Shown here: piece after piece, positions 17,585 through 25,157 of the stretch
How the letters are laid out: every line of letters begins with the position of its first letter
How positions within the stretch are numbered: position 1 is the stretch's first letter
From: Arthrobacter sp. ISL-28
GTDB taxonomy: Bacteria > Actinomycetota > Actinomycetes > Actinomycetales > Micrococcaceae
DNA: 64,000 bases
Direction of reading: 5' to 3'
Assembly (NCBI RefSeq): GCF_018613875.1
Contig: NZ_JAGGPJ010000013.1
Coordinates: 123,561 to 187,560, forward strand
Notes under the pieces: model-generated
Databases searched by the model: none
Told to the model about the DNA's origin: nothing
The model's input: the letters and a program-made list of their open reading frames with translations, nothing else
Translations under genes and position numbers: made by a program

Positions 17585-18652
17585 TTAGAGCTCGACGCCG
17601 ATCAGCAGCGGTTCCGGGTGCAGTTCAATACCAAAACGCCCGACGACGCCGGCACGCACCTCGCGCGCGATCGCCACCATATCGGCGGCGCTGGCGGAGC
17701 CGCGGTTGGTGATTGCCAGGGTGTGTTTCGTGGAAAGAGCTGCGCGACCGCCCGAGACACCGCCCGTTTCCAAGCCGAAGCCCTTGCCGAAGCCGGACTG
17801 GTCGATGAGCCACGCCGCCGAAAGCTTCACGAGGCCGTCCGAACCGGCCGGGTACCGGGGCGCATTTGCCGGCAGCCCTGCCGCCACCTCAGCGGGGACG
17901 ATCGGGTTGGTGAAGAAGGAACCGGTGGAGTACGTGTCGCGGTCCGCGGGGTCAAGGACCATGCCCTTGGACGCACGGAGTCGCAAGACCTCGCGGCGGA
18001 CGTCATTGGAGTAGGCCCGCTGTCCCTGCTCGACGCCGAGCACCCTGGCCAGCTCGGCGTAGCGGACCGGGGCGCTCATCCGGCCCAACGGCAACTGGAA
18101 CTCGACCGTGAGCACCACGTACCGCGGAGACCCGTTGACGGTGGTCTGTTTCAGAATCGAGTCCCGGTAACCGAACTTCAGCTCGGAGTTGGTGAAGGTC
18201 TGCACTGCATTGCGTTCCCGATCCCAGGTGCGGACCGCCGCGATGGTCTGCGAAACGTCAGAGCCGTATGCTCCCACGTTCTGCACCGGCGTGGCGCCGG
18301 TGGCGCCCGGAATGCCGGCCAGCGCCTCGATTCCGGACCAGGCATGCAGCACGGCATGCTCCACCAGGGCATCCCAGTTATGGCCGGCCTGAACCACGAC
18401 GGCCACGCCGCCACAGGAGTCCTCCGCCTTGACAGTGAACCCCTCCGAGGCGATCTTCACGACGGTCCCGGGGAACCCGTCGTCGGAAATCAAGAGGTTG
18501 GAGCCGCCACCGATGATGAGTACCTGTTCCCCGGCTGCATCCGCCGAACGCACGGCCTCGACGATTTCCGCTTCCGTGCGGGCCTCGACGTAGTTGCCGG
18601 CGGGGCCGCCGACGGCAGCCGTGGTCAGATCGGAAAGCATAGTGGAAGTCAC
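17585..18652 (-). CDS. murB: UDP-N-acetylenolpyruvoylglucosamine reductase
   Basis: 355 residues from a GTG. Reduces UDP-GlcNAc-enolpyruvate to UDP-MurNAc with NADPH and FAD in peptidoglycan synthesis. The FAD-binding loop LIIGGGSNLLISDDGFPG (residues ~45-62), GATPVQNVGAYG, the catalytic serine region DTYSTGSFFTNPIV and the C-terminal glutamate in HPEPLLIGVEL are visible. Length fits the type I family. hadB and hadA lie just upstream on the same strand, the usual actinobacterial order, but murB has its own leaderless promoter. Confidence 0.96.
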   Translation of the reverse strand: MTSTMLSDLTTAAVGGPAGNYVEARTEAEIVEAVRSADAAGEQVLIIGGGSNLLISDDGFPGTVVKIASEGFTVKAEDSCGGVAVVVQAGHNWDALVEHAVLHAWSGIEALAGIPGATGATPVQNVGAYGSDVSQTIAAVRTWDRERNAVQTFTNSELKFGYRDSILKQTTVNGSPRYVVLTVEFQLPLGRMSAPVRYAELARVLGVEQGQRAYSNDVRREVLRLRASKGMVLDPADRDTYSTGSFFTNPIVPAEVAAGLPANAPRYPAGSDGLVKLSAAWLIDQSGFGKGFGLETGGVSGGRAALSTKHTLAITNRGSASAADMVAIAREVRAGVVGRFGIELHPEPLLIGVEL

Positions 18653-18658
18653 CTGTCC

Positions 18659-18664
18659 AGCTTA
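18659..18664 (-). promoter_or_regulatory. -10 box TAAGCT of leaderless murB transcript
   Basis: TAAGCT ends six bases before the GTG at 18652 on the minus strand. Confidence 0.65.
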
Positions 18665-18728
18665 ACTTGGATTGCCGCCGCGCCCGTTATCGACCGTCAG
18701 CATCGGCCGGGGATCTTCGGCCGGGGAG

Positions 18729-19059
18729 CTACGCCGACTTCCGCGCCACGGGTGACAGCAGGAAGCTCACCACGAGAACCGCCATGACGGCGAGCAGGGA
18801 GTGCAGGATCCCCACGTGTTCGGCCAGGAGGCCCAGCAGCGGCGGGCCGCACAGGAACGCGCCGTAGCCGATGTGGATACCACGGACACCCGGCAGCTGC
18901 TTTCGTCGGATCGTCGGCGGCGGCGGACATGCTCACCGGGAAGCCCAGGGAGGCGCCGAGCCCCCAGACGGCCAGGGCGGCGTAGGCGGCAGCGTAGGCC
19001 ACCACCACCGCGTTGCGCCAATGGGTGACCTCAGGCGCCTGCACGGCGGTGGAGCTCAA
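18729..19059 (-). pseudogene. MFS transporter remnant with internal deletion and two frameshifts
   Basis: From a TTG at 19059 the frame encodes a plausible MFS N-terminus (LSSTAVQAPEVTHWRNAVVVAYA) that runs directly into sequence typical of the last third of an MFS carrier (WGLGASLGFPVSMSAAADDPTKAAA). One base is then missing, giving RVSVVS in a second frame, and another is missing before IGYGAFLCGPPLLGLLAEHVG in a third frame, ending at TAG 18729-18731. Roughly 250 residues between the first and about the ninth helix are absent. The gene cannot make a working carrier. Confidence 0.88.
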
Positions 19060-19073
19060 AAGCGGATCACCCT

Positions 19074-19511
19074 TTAGGAAAGGCTAACAAGCGCCTGGGC
19101 CTTCATCAGGACTTTCTGTCCGTCAAAGACCACGGCAAGGTCCACGCGGGCCGTGCGCGCTTCGGCGTCGAGCGCGCCAACGGCGCCGCTGACCTCGATG
19201 ACGGCACCGGCGTCGGCGGTTCCCGTGGTGTCGGCCACCAGCACCGGCTTGGTAAAGCGGGTCTGGTAATCGACGACGGCGGCCGGGTCGCCTGCCCAGT
19301 CGGTCACCAGCTGCACGGCAGCACCCATGGTGAACATGCCGTGCGCGATCACGCCCGGGAGCTCCACGCCGGTGGCGAAGGCTTCGTTCCAGTGGATGGG
19401 ATTGAAGTCACCGGAGGCGCCGGCGTATTTGACCAGGTCCTGCCGCGTGACAGTGATGCTGCGGCTGCCGATCTCTTGGCCGACGCTGAGTTCTTCGAAA
19501 GTGGGGCTCAT
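19074..19511 (-). CDS. hadB: MaoC-like (R)-hydroxyacyl dehydratase subunit HadB
   Basis: 145 residues forming a single hotdog domain. The MaoC catalytic motif with D and H is present in GASGDFNPIHWNEAFA (residues ~31-46), followed by GVIAHGMFTMG. HadB is the catalytic subunit of the FAS-II type beta-hydroxyacyl-ACP dehydratase. It begins two bases after the hadA stop on the same strand, so the two are made as a pair. In a Micrococcaceae host without mycolic acids the true substrate is uncertain. Confidence 0.88.
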   Translation of the reverse strand: MSPTFEELSVGQEIGSRSITVTRQDLVKYAGASGDFNPIHWNEAFATGVELPGVIAHGMFTMGAAVQLVTDWAGDPAAVVDYQTRFTKPVLVADTTGTADAGAVIEVSGAVGALDAEARTARVDLAVVFDGQKVLMKAQALVSLS

Positions 19512-19513
19512 GG

Positions 19514-19975
19514 TTACTGTCCCTCTCCGCGGACCAGGATGGATGATTTGGTGGTGGACACGGGTTCCCGGCCATCGCCGTCGGTCAGGGCAAAAATCTC
19601 GGCACGGGTGGTGATCATGGCACCGCCGCCCATGGCGCGGACACCGTCGACGTGCAACTCGGCCACCAGGCGGTCGCCGGCGAAGATGGGGCGGTGGTGG
19701 GTGAACCGCTGGTCCGCATGCACCACGCGGGAGAAGTCGATGCCGGCCTCCGGATCCTCAATCAGCTGGGCGTCGGCGCGCTGGGCGATGATGATGGCAA
19801 ACGTGGGCGGGGCGACGAGATCGCGGTGGCCCAGGCCCTGCGCAGCCTCGACGTCAAAATGGGCGGGGTGCGTGGCTTTGACCGCTCGGGCAAACTCGCG
19901 GATTTTCTCGCGGCCGACGTCGTACACCTCTGCGGCAGGGTAACTCCGACCCTGCAGATCCGGATTGATAGTCAT
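19514..19975 (-). CDS. hadA: HadA-like hotdog dehydratase subunit
   Basis: 153 residues from the ATG at 19975; upstream in-frame codons are not protein-like. It shows the FAS1-type dehydratase N-terminal hotdog (YDVGREKIREFARAVKATHP, VAPPTFAIIIAQRAD, VHADQRFTHHRPIFAGD) without the MaoC catalytic D/H pair, the pattern of the non-catalytic HadA subunit. It forms a heterodimer with HadB. A TAGGCT box seven bases before the ATG (19983-19988) suggests a leaderless message for hadA-hadB. Confidence 0.88.
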   Translation of the reverse strand: MTINPDLQGRSYPAAEVYDVGREKIREFARAVKATHPAHFDVEAAQGLGHRDLVAPPTFAIIIAQRADAQLIEDPEAGIDFSRVVHADQRFTHHRPIFAGDRLVAELHVDGVRAMGGGAMITTRAEIFALTDGDGREPVSTTKSSILVRGEGQ

Positions 19976-20085
19976 GGCCTCAAGCCTATCGTTCCCGCTT
20001 GGCGCACCGCCGAGGAGGCTCCGCGTCGAGGGCGCTGTTACGCCGCAGTCATTCCCCCATAAGCTGACCACAAAACGCGGATGAT

Positions 20086-20101
20086 ATGATGAATCCATCA
20101 T
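20086..20101. promoter_or_regulatory. Palindrome upstream of arsR-type gene, putative operator
   Basis: ATGATG and CATCAT face each other across AATC. The palindrome lies 72 bases before the regulator start, in an A/T-rich island unusual for this genome, as expected for an ArsR-family autoregulatory site. Binding is inferred. Confidence 0.5.
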
Positions 20102-20172
20102 TTTGTCATGTCATTGACCCGCGGCACTTCCGATCCCGCGACAGGGCGTGAACCAGGAAACGGCAGGTCACG

Positions 20173-20550
20173 ATGATATCCCCCGCGCAGGCCCCCCTCT
20201 ACGAAATCAAGGCGAATCTCTTCAAGGCGCTGGCACACCCCGCCCGCATCCGGATCCTTGAGCTGCTGGCGGCTGCCCCGGAGACCACGGCCCCGGTGAG
20301 CTTTCTCCTGTCCGAGACGGGGCTGGAGGCCTCGCATCTGTCGCAGCATCTGGCGACTCTTCGCCGGCACAAGGTGGTGACGTCCATCCGTTCCGCCAAC
20401 GTGGTGACATACCGGATCGCGCACCCCAAGGTCGTCGAGCTCCTGGCCATTGCCCGCACGTTCCTGCTGGACACCCTGGCGGATTCCAACGATCAGCTCC
20501 GGCTCGCGCAGGACCTGCCCCAAACCCACCTGCCCACCCCTACTGCATGA
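20173..20550 (+). CDS. ArsR-family winged-helix transcriptional regulator
   Basis: 125 residues. The domain is complete: YEIKANLFKALAHPARIRILELL, then the recognition region LSETGLEASHLSQHLATLRRHKVV and the wing TSIRSANVVTYRI. There are no cysteines at all, so a thiol-ligated metal-sensing site of the ArsR/SmtB type is excluded; His/Asp sites or another signal remain possible. No target gene follows on the same strand: the next gene is convergent. Such regulators often precede a SulP-type anion transporter in this group, from memory; none is present here. Confidence 0.88.
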   Translation: MISPAQAPLYEIKANLFKALAHPARIRILELLAAAPETTAPVSFLLSETGLEASHLSQHLATLRRHKVVTSIRSANVVTYRIAHPKVVELLAIARTFLLDTLADSNDQLRLAQDLPQTHLPTPTA

Positions 20551-20596
20551 ACGCGGACGCGCCAGGCACCGCAAAGGCAGGCACCGCAGTGACCGA

Positions 20597-20824
20597 CTAC
20601 TTCTTGTAGCTCTTCCGGATCTGCTGGCCCCGGACCACCAGGGCAGCGACATGCAGGACCAGCCCCAGCCCGATCACGGGCAGTGAGGCGATCATCAGCC
20701 CTTGGTTGGAGGTACCGTTTCCGGCGACCGTGAGGATGATGCCGGCGGCGATCAGGCCCATCCCGCTGAAGACCAGCACCTTATATGACGCAGGCGCGGT
20801 GGCCCAGAATTCGTTCAGCACCAT
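20597..20824 (-). CDS. Small two-helix membrane protein (DUF3188-like)
   Basis: 75 residues with two hydrophobic helices (~16-35 and ~42-62) and a basic C-terminus (RGQQIRKSYKK). The shape and sequence recall DUF3188 proteins, but I am not certain of that label. It is convergent with the ArsR gene. Function unknown. Confidence 0.7.
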   Translation of the reverse strand: MVLNEFWATAPASYKVLVFSGMGLIAAGIILTVAGNGTSNQGLMIASLPVIGLGLVLHVAALVVRGQQIRKSYKK

Positions 20825-20904
20825 GACAGTCTACAAGCCGGCCCGACGAGTGGGTTTCAGGGCTGGAGTCCTTGGAGCAGGTCCCTCACTCGGTCCGGCT
20901 CCCC

Positions 20905-21885
20905 TCAGAACAGCGCTTCCTGCACGGCGGGCACTTCGGAACGGAACTCCCCCAGTTCCACGTGCCGGGCCTTCAGCAGCCCCAGGTTCACCACGAAGTC
21001 CAAACCGGATTCCTCAATGGCGGCGAGGCCGTGGCTCCCGCACAGCGCCTTGAGGGTGAAGCCGTGGCTCCCGCGGTCCATCCCGTGCGGATACGGGTGC
21101 CGCTCCGAGCCGCCGCACAGCGGGGCCGCCTGCCCGGGACGCACCCACTGCTCGTCCACGGTCTCAAAGCCGCCGACGGCGGTGCCCGCCAGCAGCGTCC
21201 GGATTTCTTCCGCGTGCCGGCGGTTCAGTCCGTCCAGCTCGCCGCCGGGCCTGGGACCGGTGAACGCGGCGGCTTTCGCTGCCGAACGCACCTGCTGGGC
21301 CAGTCCGGCCTCACGAGTGACCATGTCCTCCAGGAGGCGCACCACACGGCCGCCCTCGGCGAGCGCCACGTACCGGGCCACGACCGCTCCCTGCTCTGCC
21401 AGCCGGTTCCATTTACGAATGTGTGACGCAGTGCCGACCTTGCTGGCGCCGCCCGCGAAGGTCGCAACGTACAGCCAGTGGGGCTGCATGAGGTAGCTCC
21501 GCAGGCCGGACGGGACGCGTCCGCCGCGGTGGAAGTCGTGCATGAGCCGGAAATCGTCCACCATGAAGCACCGCTCACGCTGGCTGCCCTTGACTGCCTG
21601 GGAGCGGGCGGGGCACGGCACGTGCTCGCGTGCGGTGGCCGAGAAGACTCTGGCATGCCCCAGGCAGTGCCTGCCGCCACCCGCAAGCCGGAAACCGAGG
21701 CGGGTGCCGTCGTCGAGCCGTACGTCGGTGAAGGCCGGACCGCCGGAGCGGCGCCCGGACCCCGGCTCGTGCGGCGGCGAAAGGTGCTGGAGGCGCAAAA
21801 CGGGGCGCCCGCCGTCGGACGTTGGAGACGGTGCCGGCGGGCCATCCCAAAAGACCCCGTGCACCAGATAGCGGGTATCGGTCAC
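20905..21885 (-). CDS. DUF2797-like protein with GIY-YIG-like segment
   Basis: 326 residues from a GTG with AGGAGA upstream. A cysteine-rich part (HVPCPARSQAVKGSQRERC, residues ~90-107) could hold zinc. It is followed by LYVATFAGGASKVGTASHIRKWNRLAEQGA (residues ~140-170), which resembles the strand-turn-strand and first helix of a GIY-YIG nuclease with the usual Tyr positions altered. I recall this layout as DUF2797. Biochemical role unknown; nucleic-acid binding is a reasonable guess. Confidence 0.75.
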   Translation of the reverse strand: MTDTRYLVHGVFWDGPPAPSPTSDGGRPVLRLQHLSPPHEPGSGRRSGGPAFTDVRLDDGTRLGFRLAGGGRHCLGHARVFSATAREHVPCPARSQAVKGSQRERCFMVDDFRLMHDFHRGGRVPSGLRSYLMQPHWLYVATFAGGASKVGTASHIRKWNRLAEQGAVVARYVALAEGGRVVRLLEDMVTREAGLAQQVRSAAKAAAFTGPRPGGELDGLNRRHAEEIRTLLAGTAVGGFETVDEQWVRPGQAAPLCGGSERHPYPHGMDRGSHGFTLKALCGSHGLAAIEESGLDFVVNLGLLKARHVELGEFRSEVPAVQEALF

Positions 21886-21912
21886 GGGGTCTCCTGGGAA
21901 TGTTCGTGTTGG

Positions 21913-22776
21913 CTACAGCGCCGGCTGCACTCCAAAGGCTACCGCGAGCTTCATGATCTTCTCGGCACGGCCCAGGCGCGGCAGGTCGGACCCGTCGCGG
22001 ATGACGCGGCCGCTGGCTTCGAAGTCGGCCATGAAGTCCGTGGCCCAAGCAACGTCGGAGGGTGTGGGGCTGATGACCTCGTTGATGACGCTGGTCTGGT
22101 CGATGGCGAGGCAGAGTTTTCCGGTCATGCCCATCATTACCGTGATGCCGGTCTGCTCGCGCAGGATCGGGTGGTTGGTGCCGACGGTGGGGCCGTCGAT
22201 GGGGCCGGGCAGGTTGCCGACACGGCTGGCGACCACGAGCTTGGCGCGCGGGTAGGCCATGGCTTCCTGGGTGTTCGCCATGCCCGTGTCACGGCGGAAG
22301 TCACCGGAGCCGAAGGCCAGGCGGAACGCCCCCTGGGCCTTGGCGATGTTGTTGGCCTCCTCGATGCCCACGGCACTCTCCACCAGCGGGATCACGGGGG
22401 TCTTGCCGTCCATGCGGTGGTAGCTCTCCGTGACCTGGTCCGCCGATTCAGTCTTGGCCAGCATGATGCCGAGCAGGCCAGGCGTGCCGCGGAGCCCGGC
22501 GAGGTCATCGGCCCAGAAGGGGCTGAGTGCGTCGTTGATGCGGACCCAGGCCTGACCGCCGGCCGTCAGCCAGTTCACTACATTTTCACGGGCTACAGCC
22601 TTCTGCGAAGGGTCCACCGCATCTTCAATGTCCAGAATGATGGAGTCCGCGCGGGACACCGCGGACTGGTCGAAGAGCTCAGTTTTCATTGCGTTGACCA
22701 GCAGCCACGAACGGGCGATTTCGGCAGGGATGTTGCGTTCGTGCCGGGTGATCTCGGCAGTGGAAGTAGACGTCAT
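21913..22776 (-). CDS. HpcH/HpaI aldolase / CitE-like lyase
   Basis: 287 residues from the ATG at 22776, six bases after a TACGGT box (22783-22788), so probably leaderless. The TIM-barrel CitE family signature is visible: SWLLVNAMKTELFDQS, ADSIILDIEDAVDPSQKAVAR, WVRINDAL and PLVESAVGIEEANNIA, with the Glu/Asp metal ligands. Relatives cleave citryl-CoA, malyl-CoA or citramalyl-CoA. The lack of citrate-lyase alpha and gamma genes points to a stand-alone acyl-CoA lyase. The substrate is not determined. Confidence 0.88.
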   Translation of the reverse strand: MTSTSTAEITRHERNIPAEIARSWLLVNAMKTELFDQSAVSRADSIILDIEDAVDPSQKAVARENVVNWLTAGGQAWVRINDALSPFWADDLAGLRGTPGLLGIMLAKTESADQVTESYHRMDGKTPVIPLVESAVGIEEANNIAKAQGAFRLAFGSGDFRRDTGMANTQEAMAYPRAKLVVASRVGNLPGPIDGPTVGTNHPILREQTGITVMMGMTGKLCLAIDQTSVINEVISPTPSDVAWATDFMADFEASGRVIRDGSDLPRLGRAEKIMKLAVAFGVQPAL

Positions 22777-23095
22777 ACATCTACCGTATCGGGCGCGCAC
22801 CCGTGTGCGCGACGATGATCGGTCCCCGAGAGCGACCAATACGACCAAAAGCGGAAGGTTACGCGCCTAAACGGAGTTCCGCATCCCTGCCGTCACGGGA
22901 TTTCACGGGCCGAAACGGAAAGCCTCATGACCCTCCATTGCCGCGTATTTCCGCGGATTGCCAAGGGTTTCCCGGAATGAACAGGGCGCTTTTCTGTGCC
23001 GGTGAAGTGCGCTTACATCGAGCCATCGGCCGCTGCGGCGGCCGGCAGAAGGACTGATCACAGCGCCAACCATGAATCCACTGAAGGAACCCCAC
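22777..23095. other. Intergenic region between CitE-like and solute-binding genes
   Basis: 319 bases. Apart from the minus-strand TACGGT box next to the CitE-like gene, I see only a GC palindrome (GGCCGC..GCGGCC) around 23029-23045 and the ribosome site GAAGGAAC before the plus-strand gene. No riboswitch was recognised. Confidence 0.4.
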
Positions 23096-24115
23096 ATGAA
23101 ACGACACCTGACCATCCTGAGTGCTGCGGCCGCCGTCGTCATCGCCCTGACGGTGTCCGGCTGCGGCGGCTCCTCGGCGGCCGACGCCGGCGAACACAGA
23201 GCCAGTGAAGTCAAGGAACTCCGCTACCAGGGATGGGCGAACACCGTGACCCTTCCGGAGCTCGCCCAAGACCTCGGCTACCTGGGTGACGTGAAGCTGA
23301 ACTGGGTGGGGAATACCATCAGCGGCCCGCAGGATATCCAGTCGGCGGCAACAGGGCAGACGGATTTCGGCGGAGCGTTCGCCGGAGCGGTCGTGAAGCT
23401 CATCGAGGCCGGCGCCCCGGTCAAGGCCGTCATCAACTACTACGGCGAAGACGCGAAGACCTTCAACGGCTTCTATGTGAAGGAGGACAGCCCCATCAGG
23501 ACGGCCCGCGACTTTATCGGCAAGAAAATCGCGGTCAACACCCTGGGCGCCCATTCGGAGGCCGTCATCAACACCTACCTCCGCAAAAACGGCCTCACCC
23601 CCGAGGAGATCAAGCTGGTCCAGCTCGTCGTGGTCCCGCCCAACGACACCGAGGAAGCCATCCGCCGCGGCCAGGTGGATGCCGGTTCACTCGGCGGCGT
23701 CCTTCAGAACAGGGCGATCGCCAATGGCGGCCTGAGGTCCGTCTTCAGCGATTTCGATCTGTTCGGCAGCTTTGCGGGCGGGCCATACGTCCTGCGCACC
23801 GACTTCATCGCGCAGAACCCCAACACGACCCGGACGTTCACTACAGGCGTGGCGAAGGCAATCGAGTGGGCGCGCGCCACGCCGAGGAAGGAAGTCATTG
23901 CACGCTTCACCAAGATCCTGAAGGAGCGAGGCCGCAATGAGAACCCCGCCGCCCTGCAGTACTGGAACAGCGTGGGCGTCCCCGCCAAGGGAGAGATCAA
24001 GGACGAGGACTTCACCCGCTGGAACGAATACCTGAAGTCCGTCGGCATCATCAAGGACGATCTCGACCCCAAAAAGCTCTACACCAACGAATTCAACGGC
24101 CTCATTTCCAAGTAA
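23096..24115 (+). CDS. SsuA/TauA-like solute-binding lipoprotein
   Basis: 339 residues. A type II signal peptide ends in the lipobox VSGC with C23, so it is an anchored binding protein. The mature part resembles the nitrate/sulfonate/taurine class (QGWANTVTLPELAQDLGYL, DIQSAATGQTDFGGAFAGA, VKLIEAGAPVKAVINYYG, AVNTLGAHSEAVINTYLRKNGL). Proteins of this class feed an ABC importer. The TauD-type dioxygenase follows after 34 bases, suggesting a sulfonate or related ligand, but neither permease nor ATPase is adjacent. Confidence 0.92.
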   Translation: MKRHLTILSAAAAVVIALTVSGCGGSSAADAGEHRASEVKELRYQGWANTVTLPELAQDLGYLGDVKLNWVGNTISGPQDIQSAATGQTDFGGAFAGAVVKLIEAGAPVKAVINYYGEDAKTFNGFYVKEDSPIRTARDFIGKKIAVNTLGAHSEAVINTYLRKNGLTPEEIKLVQLVVVPPNDTEEAIRRGQVDAGSLGGVLQNRAIANGGLRSVFSDFDLFGSFAGGPYVLRTDFIAQNPNTTRTFTTGVAKAIEWARATPRKEVIARFTKILKERGRNENPAALQYWNSVGVPAKGEIKDEDFTRWNEYLKSVGIIKDDLDPKKLYTNEFNGLISK

Positions 24116-24149
24116 TCCACCGCAAACGGCACAACAGTAAGGAAGAACA

Positions 24150-25073
24150 ATGACCATCATTACCGAAACCAAACTCGAATTCGCCAAGCTCGGCTCCCGA
24201 ATCGGCGCCGAGATCCGCGGACTGGACCTCAGCGGGGACCTCTCGGCGGAGACCGTGGCGCAGATCCGCACCGCGCTGAACGAGCACAAGGCACTCGTCT
24301 TTCGGGAGGCGAACATCCTCTCCGACGAAGCCCAGGTGAAGTTCGCCAGCCATTTCGGACCCTTGACCAAGGCCCACCCGACGGTGGCGTCCGTGGAGGG
24401 CGAGGAGAACGTCCTGCCGGTGGACAGCGAGAACGGCTCCGCCAACAACTGGCACACCGACGTCACGTTCGTGGTCAACCCTCCGCAGGCCTCGACGCTG
24501 CGCAGCATCGATCTGCCGGCGTACGGCGGCGAGACGCTGATCGCCTCCTCCGCCGGCGCCTACCGCGACCTGCCGGATGAGCTGCGGAATTTCGCAAACA
24601 CGCTCTGGGCGATCCACACCAACGATTACGACTACTCCGTGCCCAAGAACCTTGAACACGCCAACGCCGAGGAGCGCCGCAAGGAGTTCACCCGGCTTAA
24701 GTTCGAAACCGCCCACCCCGTGGTGCGCGTCCACCCCCTGACCGGCGAGCGCGGATTGTTCATTGGGGGCTTCGCGCAGCGCCTTCGGATCGTGGGGCTG
24801 TCCAACACTGAATCCCGGGACATCATCCGGCTGCTCCAGGCCTACGTCACCCGGCCCGAGAACATCGTGCGGGTGAACTGGGAGCCGAACCAGCTGGTGC
24901 TGTTCGACAACCGGATCACGCAGCACTACGCGCCGGACAACTATGACGGACAGCCCCGCAAGCTCAACCGGGTGACCATCGCCGGGGACATTCCTGTGAG
25001 TGTGGACGGCACCCAGAGCCAGTCGCTGAAGGGCGATTCCTCCACCTATTCTGAGGTCGCCCCGCTGACCTAG
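24150..25073 (+). CDS. TauD/TfdA-family Fe(II)/2-oxoglutarate dioxygenase
   Basis: 307 residues. The iron triad is intact: H102 and D104 (NNWHTDVTF) and H259 (NRITQHYAPDNY), with R270 or R274 for 2-oxoglutarate. Family members release sulfite from taurine or alkylsulfonates, or cleave other small acids. It starts with an AAGGAAG ribosome site after the binding-protein gene, so they form a two-gene unit for scavenging an organic (probably sulfonated) compound. The exact substrate is inferred only from the partner gene. Confidence 0.92.
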   Translation: MTIITETKLEFAKLGSRIGAEIRGLDLSGDLSAETVAQIRTALNEHKALVFREANILSDEAQVKFASHFGPLTKAHPTVASVEGEENVLPVDSENGSANNWHTDVTFVVNPPQASTLRSIDLPAYGGETLIASSAGAYRDLPDELRNFANTLWAIHTNDYDYSVPKNLEHANAEERRKEFTRLKFETAHPVVRVHPLTGERGLFIGGFAQRLRIVGLSNTESRDIIRLLQAYVTRPENIVRVNWEPNQLVLFDNRITQHYAPDNYDGQPRKLNRVTIAGDIPVSVDGTQSQSLKGDSSTYSEVAPLT

Positions 25074-25090
25074 GCTCCCGTTTCAGCCGG

Positions 25091-25156
25091 CCCAACTGGG
25101 TAGCAGCACGCATCGTTCTGAGGGCTCAGAACCGCGCCAACTGCTACCCAGTTGGG
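25091..25156. repeat. Palindromic extragenic element (CCCAACTGGG type)
   Basis: Perfect 16-bp outer arms (CCCAACTGGGTAGCAG at 25091-25106 and its complement at 25141-25156), a 9-base internal bulge, then a perfect 7-bp inner stem (TTCTGAG/CTCAGAA) with a two-base loop. It fills the gap between convergent tauD-like and aldo/keto reductase genes and begins one base past the stop of the latter. It would fold as a long hairpin in both transcripts and may act as a bidirectional terminator. Confidence 0.92.
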
Positions 25157-25157
25157 T

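Noticed and set aside
22777..23095. SAM or other riboswitch before the solute-binding gene
   Set aside because: A GGTCATGAG-like string on the minus strand recalled a SAM riboswitch start, but the expected paired regions do not follow and the adjacent minus-strand gene appears leaderless.
25091..25156. Insertion-sequence end or attachment site
   Set aside because: No transposase or integrase, no target duplication and no second boundary nearby; it fits an extragenic palindrome better.
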